This document shows, one piece after another, positions 24,317 through 34,500 of a DNA stretch of 64,000 bases. A program made the position numbers and the translations under genes. A model generated the notes under the pieces. That model ran no database searches, was not told the origin of the DNA, and saw only the letters and a list, made by a program, of their open reading frames with translations. Numbering within the stretch: position 1 is the first letter of the stretch; every line of letters starts with the position of its first letter. The DNA is from Penelope pileata (lineage: Eukaryota; Chordata; Aves; Galliformes; Cracidae): the NCBI GenBank assembly GCA_013396635.1, contig WBMW01003842.1:62001-126000 (forward strand). Direction: 5' to 3'.

Positions 24317-24441
24317 CGAATGGATCTAAGCATGCGGTTTGAAACAAAGCAGTAGCATCAAGAAGCAAAACTTTTACATCCAGGCCATAGTACTCCAGAT
24401 CAGTGGTTTGTATGAGGGAGCCCAGTGCCGCAGTACACATC
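24317..24441 (-). CDS. Candidate internal exon, helical hydrophobic peptide
   Basis: A 125-base minus-strand segment flanked by ACTGGTGACTCAG (acceptor) and TTCG|GTAAGATG (a strong donor), open for 41 codons with phase 2 start and phase 1 end. The peptide runs MCTAALGSLIQTTDLEYYGL and then DVKVLLLDATALFQTACLDP. It resembles the amphipathic helices of repeat-helix proteins, but this is impression only. A stop lies two codons before the ATG, so the ATG could even be a start. Plus-strand candidates overlap this neighbourhood, so not all can be right. Confidence 0.3.
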
Positions 24442-25048
24442 CTGAGTCACCAGTCCTTAGGCATCAGTCAATATTTCAGTGATGCACTTGACCCAAATTC
24501 AGACTGATGACCGCTGCTGGATGAATGCTTTCTGCAGGAGTACGCTCCAAACTCCACTTCTCGGGAAGATGTTTGGGCTGGGCTGCTGTGTGTTTCAGTT
24601 AGTACACTGAGACCCAGGGATTTAGCTGCTAGTAACACCAGGAAAGCACTCCTGAAGGCTCGGTTCAAAACACACGTGGCTTGGTGTGATGCACCAGACC
24701 GCGTGCATTCCGACAGGCTGCTGCAGGCACGGATCCTGTGACAAATGCCATGCTTTGTGTGAACAGCGCTTATTGCCATGTCAGTGCAATGAAACCCGAG
24801 ATGCTAAAGTGGTCCATCCTGTGCAGCGCTACTGTCAAGTTAGAGACCTGTCAGCATCATGTTTTGCAATGACGACAGAGGCAGCTTGCTGGCAGCTCTC
24901 TGCTGGCAAGCTCAGAAAGGCACGTGCCTTCTGCTTCCCTAGAAGGCTGTTCTTTGTCAACAGAATAGCTTATACCGAACACAGATAGTGATGTTTCACT
25001 TTTTCAGCTTCCCAGTCATCTATTTATTCCTGCACTGCATTCATTCAG
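24442..25048. other. Stretch with a cysteine-rich plus-strand frame
   Basis: A plus-strand frame from 24686 is open to 24988 and begins with a dense cysteine cluster (ACIPTGCCRHGSCDKCHALC, then LPCQCNE). It has no good splice signals and is not known to be coding. A further segment after GTGTGTTTCAG at about 24599 is open for 46 codons. Confidence 0.3.
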
Positions 25049-25180
25049 CTCTCCCAGGAATAGACACGTGCCCGGCGTGGCGGAGTGCAGGGCAATGCCA
25101 GCAGCCTCCCTGCCTACAGCCAGAGGGGAGGGTCGCTTTTCCCAAAGCAACTGCTTGCATTCAGAATAGACAGCCTAAAG
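25049..25180 (+). CDS. Candidate internal exon, unknown protein
   Basis: A 132-base segment between a strong acceptor (GCACTGCATTCATTCAG) and a strong donor (CTAAAG|GTAATG). One frame is fully open, phase 1 at both ends. It encodes LPGIDTCPAWRSAGQCQQPP and ends TACIQNRQPK. The other two frames contain stops. Its phase fits the next candidate (25581) without a frame change. No family recognised. Confidence 0.35.
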
Positions 25181-25580
25181 GTAATGGGTTTTCCTTTTCT
25201 CTGTGTCAAAATATTGCTATTAGATATTTTGAAAAAATGCTTAGACTGTTAGCACGTGAGAAATGAAGCTACTGCAGTGGAAGTATTTCTTAGAAGAATA
25301 ACAACAATGTCCTTCTCTGTTCTTGTACATGTACCACCTTACCTTCAATTTCCTTCAGTGCTTGGCTGAAGAACGTGAAGTACTGGTTTCAGCTATTTTA
25401 AGTAGCTTTCAATTTTCACAAGGTTTTTCCTGGTATCACATAAAATGTTTTTATAAAATAGATGATGCAAGTGTTTTTTGTTAAAAATAAGAGAGTATCA
25501 GTCCGGTTTACTTGTGAAGGAGGGTAGAAACAGTAAGGAATGGTTGAACAAGACTTACACCGCTTTTTTTCTTCCTCAAG

Positions 25581-25774
25581 TAGTGAAGAGGACTGAAGTG
25601 TTGGAGGAGGAGTTGCTGAAACAGCAGGATAAAGCAAAGGACAGGTCCTTGGGGTACACTCAGACAGTTCTGAAAGAAATGGTGGAACTGCTAAAAAAAA
25701 GTGCGTTTACTCTTATGCAAAGCAAAGAAAGAGAGAATTCTCAGGAAATTCTTAGCAGAAGTTTCCCTGCCTAA
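25581..25774 (+). CDS. Candidate exon, coiled-coil-like peptide
   Basis: A very strong acceptor (CTTTTTTTCTTCCTCAAG) is followed by a frame open for 64 codons in phase 1, ending in a stop at 25772-25774. The peptide is charged and helical (TEVLEEELLKQQDKAKD, then TVLKEMVELLKK), with heptad-like leucines. Either it is a last coding exon, or it leaves through a GTGCGT donor at 25701, which makes a 120-base phase-1 to phase-1 exon compatible with the candidate at 26810. The purine-rich DNA by itself favours K and E codons, so the helical look may be compositional. Confidence 0.38.
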
Positions 25775-26809
25775 GGTATTTTTTTAAAACATTTACCTAC
25801 AAAGAGTCAAATATGCCAGTGGTCCCTCAGGCAAATTCTGTGACACTTTGGAAATACCTACGTTAAAGGATTGTTACCAAAAATGCCTACAAGCAACATC
25901 AAAAACAACACTAACAACACACAATCCCTACATAAATCAGAACTATATTCCCTGTAGTGGTTAGTTTTATTCTCTCCATCTCAAAACAGTGCAAAGAAAA
26001 TTATTTCAAAAACAGATAGCAAAACATATTAGAAATTCTCTAAAGACTCTTATACAAGGCAAGACCACATCCATGGGGCTGTTTAATATACAGATGAGTG
26101 AGGGGCAACATGTAAACACAAAAAATAAAGAAATACAGAGAATGTAGATTCATACTGGCTTTTATTCTAAACATAAGACCATACACTGAACTTCAATAGC
26201 AAGAAATTTGAAAAGTTGCCATAGACTAATCTGTGAAATGCCTTACCACAACATAACAGTGCTGTCGAGAGTTAAGAGGATATCACAAAGGAATAGACCT
26301 GTAGATGTTAAAATAGGCCTGACCATCTTACGCTGGTAATAATAGAGATAATTTTAAATAGGGAGCATCCCTTCAGGTTTTTCCTTTGAAGCTGGCAGCT
26401 GCTAAAGGGAAGAAAGAGAATTCTTTTTCTGTCTGCAACAACTGCTTGTACATTTTGCAATCAGTCAGGTTATCATTGTCAGAGAAAAGTCAAGGGACTG
26501 CATCAACCTCTGATCTTATTAAGCACAAAAATTCCTTTGTTCCTTGGAGGTGAAAAACTGTCATGACCAAAATACCAGCTGAACAGGAGGCAGTGAAGGG
26601 GAGTAATATTTCTAATGGAAACACCAGCGATTTAAAGAAAATGAGTTGTATGAAAAGTAAGAGATCAAATATCTGAATTGTCTGAACTTGGTATTTTTCG
26701 TCCTAGCTGTTCTTTTTCATAAGTCCTTACGCACTTGGCATTAACAGCCTCATCTTTATTCTTTCATTGTCTCTGTTTTTATCCTTGCGTTGTCTTTTTT
26801 CTTGTTCAG
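25775..26809. other. Non-coding stretch
   Basis: AT-rich, no repeat or gene recognised. Confidence 0.5.
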
Positions 26810-27008
26810 TTGCGTGTGAAGTTATTCTCAAAATAGCTTTGCAAATGAAGCATTATTGGACAAACTCTTGCGCTCTCAAAGTAAAAGAGACCATGAGCGC
26901 AGACACTGAGCCAAACTCTTCTCAAATGAAGCCCTATGCACTTGCATCGAGTTGCTGGCAACTAGGAGCTGGTGTTCCCATCACAAGCGGAGCATTTCTG
27001 TGCATGCA
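26810..27008 (+). CDS. Candidate exon, unknown protein
   Basis: One of the best acceptors in the window (about 30 bases of mostly T and C ending CTTGTTCAG) precedes a phase-1 frame open for 66 codons. The peptide includes ACEVILKIALQMKHYWTNS and later SSCWQLGAGVPITSGAF. It ends at a TGA at 27010-27012, or at the overlapping donor GCA|GTGAGG at 27009. No family recognised. Together with 25049 and 25581 it forms a phase-consistent series. Confidence 0.33.
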
Positions 27009-27101
27009 GTGAGGATCCTGAGCTCCTCGACTGGGTTACGCATTTCAGGTGGAGAACACTTGACACTGGGAAACTGCTGCTGCCTGGGACAGCAACAGTA
27101 G

Positions 27102-27180
27102 TGTATAGACGTGTATGTATTAGATATATGTATATACTGCATAATGTGTGTAATGTTTTATATGTGTAAAGTGTATATAG
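27102..27180. repeat. TG/TA-rich microsatellite
   Basis: Imperfect alternation of GTGTATA, TATATG and TGTGTA words. Confidence 0.75.
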
Positions 27181-30100
27181 AAATGGAGGGGGCTGAGAGA
27201 GATCAGAGAATGGCTGGAAAGTAGAATGTACTGCCTGCTGGTCAGCGCTCTCCTCTCGAGAGGCAAGCTTCGGCTGGGATTTGGGCCCTCCGGTCTGGCA
27301 TTTCTGTGTGTATGAGAGAGGATTTTTACTGATTGTCTGTTTAAAGGACCCCAACCTCTTGGAAGGAATGTGAAGTATTAGCCCCTTGGCAGCAGGGTGG
27401 TCAGAAATATGTCAATCTCATCAGTCTTGCCAGCCATCTGCGTGAAGCTGTCTTAGCTGGAGCTGAGCGTGTCTGAACACAGCTTGGGCATTTTTGTGCT
27501 AGGACCTGGCTAATCCCGCCAAGAGGCAGCGTGCTGAAGGGGTTCCTCCTAAACAAAGTGGAAGGTGTGATCCTATACCTGATACGGGTCTTTTCCTACC
27601 TCTTGGAACACATGGAGTTAATTTTTGAGAGTCTTCTTTCTCAGATTAGAGGTGCCACAAGCTAAGGAAAGAAAAATGATTTACCTTCAAATAGTTCAGC
27701 TGACCTTCCGCATTTATCACTTTACGGGATTTCATTTTTCAATGGAGCCTATTGTTTCAACACCATTACCTCCACTTTTAGCAGACAATTACAGGGCACT
27801 TATTTATCTACCAGAGACACATTGCTTGGATTTGTACATTCTTTTCACCTGAAATAGTTCTGTCACAAAACTGTTGTTTGTCTCGAGCAAATATTTTTTC
27901 TTTCAAACTTGTACTGAGAGGTACTCAAATGTCTTTTTATTTGCACAAGACAAAGATCTTTTCTACTGACTGTGACAAGTGAAGAACAAGTTGTGGTAAC
28001 ACACTGACAAGACATGCATGACTTAGATAATGCAATACCATTGCACAGACTTTGTTTGAGTATTTTTTTTCTCACTTGGTAAGGATAAAAATGAGCTTTC
28101 TACCAACTGCTCTTGTGAACAAATAGCAAACTACTAATGTCCTACTTACAACTACTTTGTCAAAATGAAAAATTTAGTTAATTTGGATTTCCAAAAGACT
28201 TTACAAAACACTCCGCTCCCCCTCAACCCCTGCCGTCAGCCCTGTGGTAACACCTGAATGTGTATGGTCACCTAAATCATTTGAAGATAAATATAAACCC
28301 TTTTGCCTCCATGTAGAAATTGCATGTTTCCACGCGTTTCCTTCTCTGCCCCAGCTTGTGTTCACAGGGAACCACTGCACTTCTCAGCACCGCTGTTGTA
28401 TTTGTGTTGTCTGCTGCTGGTTTTGGTGATGCACTGACCAGACACACCGCAGCAGCTGCTGAGTTACAGGACCCTCTTCATTCATACTGTCTAGTTGAAA
28501 GCTGCCCCTTAAATACATATATAAAGTCCAACACGCAAGGGAAGTGTACCAGGAGATTACCCCATAGAAATTACATGGGCTGTAGTCAATTTTTCTCATG
28601 GACCTGAGCCCATGTTGCAGGATGTTTCATGCTTCCAGCTGGAAAGAGCCTACCATGGGACAGCAGATAGCTGGGATTTATCTGGCTGACTTTTCACCTC
28701 TGATGCAATGGAGATTCCTAAAGGAGGCCTGTTGAAGGGCAAAGAAGACCCAAGCAGTGGTTTTGAGGTCATGGGATAGGAAAATAATTATGCCCTTGCA
28801 TTCTCCCCATTGCAGTGTCGCTTCTCTATCCAGTCCTGAGCCCAGGAAATTTCTTTTGAATGTAGAAGAAATTCTCTAAGAAAGTTTTCACTGCCAAAGA
28901 GACTGTCAGTGTTGTTTATCTTAATATACGAAGTCAGGAACTTTTATTTTCAATGTTTGTTGATGTTAAGTCTGCAATAAAACATGCTTTGCAAAGCGGT
29001 GCCCTAGAATTCTTGGTTGAGCCGAGTTTAATAAACTGATGTCCAAACATGCCCAAGGCCTTTGGAGAAATGACTACTTCACAGGGATAGCACAAAAAAG
29101 TGACAGAGTTTCTCTTCTTTTAGATATATGAGTATTTAAACTCTCGTGCTTGCTTTTAATGTAATCAAGGACCCTTTCGTGCACATTTTCAGTGCTTCAG
29201 TAGCTTAAGGAAGCAATGATCTAGAAGTAATACAGCAGGAGCACATGAAATGCTTTACTCCAAAAAGCTACAGTAGGCATACAAGAAATGGGAAGGTACG
29301 CACTTAACCTTAAGGCTAGGCTGCGTGCCTTTGTGAGATAGTACGTGTTACAGAAGGAAAAGGCAGCAGGCTGAGGGGAAGCAAAAGAAGCTGCTGTTTC
29401 CATGTTGTAGTTTTGGAAAGCCACCATTCTAGCCTTGCATATCTTTACAAATAATTTTTTTGAAAAAAGTTAACTAGTATTGCACTGAAAATCAGCTCCT
29501 GAATTTCATCAAAAAGATGCATGTATTTCAGCAAAGATACATTTGCAGGGAGAACAACAGTATCCAGCGCAAAATAATTTTCTCTCTCACTCAAGACTAT
29601 GGTAACATGGATTCCAATAACACTGCATCTGAATTACACTCCTCTGAAGAACTTCTGACAGCCCTGACATGCACGATGTTACAGGCCATGATGACCCCAC
29701 CTTCAGTTTAGCATCAGTCTAAGTATAAACAAACTCATAAAAAAAGATTTCTACATGTATTATTTTTTCCTTTAGCTACATTTTAAGTCTCTATGCCATG
29801 GTAGATTTCCACATATATCAACATTTTTGTAATTACTAAGTCATTTCATGGTTTCCCTTGGTACTCTATGAAGAACGATGTACTTCATTTATTCCCAGCA
29901 TTGAGCGATTATTTTATTGTCCCTTAAATCACACAGCTAGCCAGTATATGGAGCTTTATTTGGTATTTCCACTATGAAGAAAGCTAATTACATCAGCCAT
30001 TGCGTAAATGAATATTTATTTGGTGCTGTATTTGGCGCAGTTTAGAGAGACTCTTCACACAGTCCTGGGTCCCTGAACACTAGAGGAATCAGGAGGAAAC

Positions 30101-30380
30101 TGGCCTCCTCCACAGTTCCAAGCCGACAGGAACTGTGCATATGCAACCTGATAAAGCCTCCTGGCTCTATCGCATGTCAGTGTTTCTTTTGCTGTCCCTT
30201 AATTCTACATGAGCTTCCAGAAGCCATCGCTAGAGTCTCAGCAGAAGACAGTACCTACGTTTGGCTCTGTCCTTCAGCGGTGGTTCCATTTCTGAAGCTA
30301 CTGTTAAGCAGATAGGCTTCTTGCATCTCAGAGCATCAGACCCAGAGTATTCAAAGAAACCTGAAAACCCCAGACAAAGA
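27181..30380. other. Non-coding stretch
   Basis: AT-rich intron-like or intergenic DNA. No recognised repeat, RNA or exon. Confidence 0.5.
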
Positions 30381-30565
30381 TCATAGAAACACAGAATCGT
30401 TAAGGTTGGAAAAGATCATCTAGTCCAACTGTCAACCCATCTCCACCATGCCACTGACCATGTCCCTCAGTGCCACATCTCCACCTTTCTTGAACACCTT
30501 TAGGGACGGTGACTCCACCACTTCCCTGGGCAGCCTGTGCCAGTGCCTGACCACTCTTTCTGAGA
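30381..30565 (-). mobile_element. CR1 LINE 3' end, 185 bases
   Basis: Tail TCATAGAAACACAGAATCG, then GGTTGGAAAAGATCATCTAG and the CCCTCAGTGCCACATC and GGGCAGCCTGTGCC blocks. Truncated 50 bases before a larger CR1 of opposite strand. Confidence 0.92.
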
Positions 30566-30614
30566 AGATATAGAAGATATACATATTTATACTTACTAAT
30601 TCTGTATATAATCC

Positions 30615-31588
30615 AGAATGGAGACCAGAGATGAGCGGTGTTCCTCAGGGGTCTGTTTCGGGACTGGTACTATTTAACGTATTTGATGGTAACATGGACA
30701 GAGGGATTGAGTGCACCCTCAGCAAATTTGTTCATGACACCAAGCTGTGTGGTGTGGTTGAGACGCTGGAGGGATGCCATCCAGAGAGACCTTGATAGGC
30801 TTGAGAGGTAGACCTGTGCAAACCTCGTCAAGTTCAACAAGGTCAAGTGCAAGGTCCTGCACCTGGGTCGGGGCAATCCCAAATGTGAACACAGACTGGG
30901 AGATGAGTGGATTGAGAGCCTCCCTGCAGAGAAGGATTTGGCATTGTTGGGGGATGAAAAACTGAACAGGAGCCAGGAATGTGCACTTGCAGCCCCAACA
31001 GCCAACAGTATCCTGGGCTGCATCAAAAGAAGTGTGGCCAGCAGAGTGAGGGGGGTGACTGTCCCACTCTGCTCTGCCCTTGTGAGACCCCATCTGCAGT
31101 ACTGCATCCAGGCCTGGGGCCCCCACCACATGAAAGCCATGGAGCTGTTGGAGCGGGTCCAGATGAGGGCCCAAAAATGATCAGAGGGCTGGAGCATCTC
31201 TCCTATGAAGAAAGATTGAGGGAGCAGGGCTTGTTCAGCCTGGAGAAGATTTATAGTGGCCTTCCAGGACCTAAAGGGGCCTACAGGAAAGATCAGGAGG
31301 GACTCAGGGAGTATAGTGATAGGACCAAGGGAATGGATTTAAACTAAAAGAGCGGAGATTTAGATTAGATATAAGGAAGAAATTCTTTACTGCAAAGGTG
31401 GTGAGACCCTGGCACAGCTGCCCAGAGAGCTGTGGGTGCCCCATCCCTGGAGGTGCTCAAGGCCAGGTTGGATGGGCCCTGGGCAGCCTGACCCAGTGGG
31501 TGGCAGCCCTGCCCACGGCAGGGGGTTGGGGCTGGGTGGGCTGTAAGGTCCCTTCCGACCCAAGCCATTCTGTGATTCTGCAATTCTT
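30615..31588 (+). mobile_element. CR1 LINE, 3' 970 bases
   Basis: The plus strand runs from the SGVPQGSV-type region (AGCGGTGTTCCTCAGGGG) through the FADDTKL-like, CKVLHLG and CALAAP...ILGCIKRS regions. It continues through the YEERLREQGLFSLEK stretch to the 3' end GGTCCCTTCCGACCCAAGCC and ATTCTGTGATTCTGC. The reverse-transcriptase catalytic pair reads HDT where FADD is expected, and frames are interrupted. It is 5'-truncated, as usual for CR1. Confidence 0.95.
30938..31180 (+). pseudogene. CR1 ORF2 C-terminal fragment
   Basis: An 80-codon open stretch with the CR1 landmarks ILGCIKRSVASRVRG and ALVRPHLQYCIQAWGP, followed by MELLERVQMRA. This is the region after the reverse-transcriptase palm. 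The frame stops at 31178-31180 and the sequel (IRGLEHLSYEERLREQGL) is in another frame, so one indel separates them. No function expected. Confidence 0.9.
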
Positions 31589-34500
31589 AACTTTAAATCC
31601 AACAGATTTAATGGGACATTTATTACTGGATGGCAGCTAACTTTTATGTGTTTATCACCTCCTGCACACTTCCTTCCCTCCATTACTATGCTAATAGGTT
31701 ACAGAATAAAAATACTTAATATTTTAGCATATACTTGATTTGGCTACTTTAGTGCTCACAGGGGTCAAAAATCAGAATGCTTCAAAAATGAACTTAAACA
31801 CTCTTAGTTTGGACAAACTTTCTTTGAAGACCAAGACTATTTTTATTGCAAAATCTTTATGAAGTGTGAGAAGCTAATATGAAATGAGTCTCCCACTGAA
31901 TTTGTAGTTACGATTATTAAAAGTAAGATATGAAAGAGAGCCTCAGAAACATCGATCAGTGCAAGATATTTAAGTCAAACAGCAAGATATCTTCCTGTTA
32001 CAATGTCAAAAAAAAAAAAAAAAGGTATGAAATGAAAAATTCTCCATGTTGGCTGTGCTGAACAGAAAAAAAAAGCCTTAGGACAGTGATAATAATAATG
32101 ACAGTAATAACAGCAGGAACTTACGATGCTAGAAACATTCCAACCTCATCAAAATTACCAGGAGCAAATATTGTAATTCAAACAATCATAATACAACTCC
32201 GTCAGTAACTTTTTATTTTTTTAGGCAAAGAAGAATAACTGAGAATCAAACAAGCTGTATTTTAGGGACCAGTTCTGCATAAAGGGCAGAGATGTCAACA
32301 GCCACTGCCTGTAGGCACAGAGGCAAAATTCCTAAATGCAAGACAACATGTAGTGCAGAATCCTGTTGAGCAAGTGCTCAAGGAGGTTTTCTACGTGGCT
32401 TGGGTCAAACATTTTTTGTCTGTATATACTAAGGCAGACTGAAGCTGGACCTTCCACTAAATGAGGATGCAATATAAGTAATGTGAATTGGGCAGTGTTA
32501 GTAAAGATACTTAGCGTTCTCAGTGTCCTGGATGCAGTGAATCAGCAAAACAACAAAAACCTAGAAACCTACAAGTATATATATGATACAGGCAGGAGGT
32601 AAATGTGAAATAAATAAGGTGCAATATATGCAAACAGTTTAGCTAAAAGCTTCAGCCGACACATGGTTCTCCATGAGAAGGTCATGACCAAAAGTGACTC
32701 TTAAGATTTTTAGCTCAATATTAAACATAATTCCATATGAAGAAAAACAAAGCAAAGAGAGGTTAGCCTTAGAAATGTAGCCTGATTCAACAACACTTCT
32801 GTTTTCCTGTAGTCAAGGACAAGATGGCTCCAAAACATTAATCTACCAGCATCACTCTGGCATTCCTCCCAGAACTTTCAGGGTCTGCTTGGCATAAAAT
32901 ACATAGCTGAATATTTTTAGTGTTCTCAAGATCTCTTATCCCATGCTTCACAGTCATCTTCCCGGAAACTCTGCTTAAGCTTAAGGTGTGTAACCTTCAG
33001 CCGCCTCCATATTTCAGCTTCCTCAGTAGTGAGAAGGAATTGCTGACCACTCTGTGGATATCGCTTCACACTGCAGGCTAAACTAACTGATAGATAGCCA
33101 GATTCATGCATGTGTGGATGCAAAGAGGAAGGAACACACATCAGAGTAGAGGCAGCAGTCCTCACCACCTGGCACTGATAATCAATTCTAGAGGGTTACA
33201 ATCAATACAGAGTATTACCAAAAGACCTTCAGCTTTTGAAATGATCAGCAGTGTCAAAATCAATTGCAAAGTCCATCATACCCAAATGAGCTTTCTGATC
33301 TTAGAGCAACACATAGTCAGTATGAAGGACAAACATGACCTTGGTTCTTCTGGCAATGCCAAAACTGAGCTTAAAACATACCCCAACATGTAGCAGAAGT
33401 CAAGAGGGAAAGAAGGAGCCATCCTCTCCCCAGTCCCTCTCCTTTCTCATGTGGAGAGGGGAAGATAGTTGGTGAGGACCCTGCACTCAAGGTCATGACA
33501 TTTTTTAGGGACGGTAGCACTCTTCCTTCCTTGAGGGAGGTGTGACAGTGGACACAAGCCTCAGCTATACTGCCTTGACTTACAGGCACAGTGACAGGAG
33601 GCAAGGGTTGAAATTACAAGGTATCTATGCTAGGAAATCTGGAATATCCAAAACATCTTCAGCAGAGACTGCATTAAGCACAGGAAAAGGAAGAAGTCTG
33701 TTGGGACTTTGGGCTTCTCCTAATAATCAGGTACATCAGTCCAGGCTGTTGTACTCTCATTCTTGCCACCTCCTGCATTGACTGTAAAGCCAGCTCAGGT
33801 AACAAAATACTGTGTGCAGCCAGCTACTGGTCTACAGGCTTTTCTTGTACTTTAAAACTTGGCCAGTCACCTTGGTATCCTAACGCTCCTTTTGTCCGTG
33901 CAGCTCTTCCCACTGGCTTCAACAAACTTTGGCAGAAGTGTTCGCTGAATATCCTCCCATCCTAGAGCTATGTGGCTCATGAGATATTAAACACGAAATG
34001 TTCTTCCCTTTCATTCCCCTTTCCTTTATTTTAAATATTTTAGTTCACTGAAATAGCACGGAAAATTTCAAGCTGGTGTGAGTTCTCAGAATACATCAAG
34101 CAGTCAGAGAGCTAAGGGCCAGAATTTAAGTTTTGTGAAGAAAAACACTTAAAATTCTATTACTTCTAATACAAGCAATAGAACATGTACTTATAAGAAC
34201 AGTTGTTTTAATATGTCTCTACAGTTTTTATAACCCAAGCCTATGAATGATTTACATTTATAGGATTGCTCATAGTGACTGGAATTTGAAATGATCTCAA
34301 AAGAAAAGGGAGGGCTTAGTCTAGTTTCAGTAAGCCCTCTGAAAAGAAGGACAAGCAGAATAAGTAAGGGGAAACTGATAAAGATTTGGAATACTCCAAA
34401 CTGTGAATATGAGTGTGTAGGTCTAACTGGTCGGAATGCTCAACCCACACATAACATGAATGTGTACTATTTATGTATTTAGCTATTAGCAATTAGATAT

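Noticed and set aside
30670..31197. 175-residue minus-strand open frame
   Set aside because: It is antisense to a plus-strand CR1, whose sense frames carry the recognisable reverse-transcriptase words.
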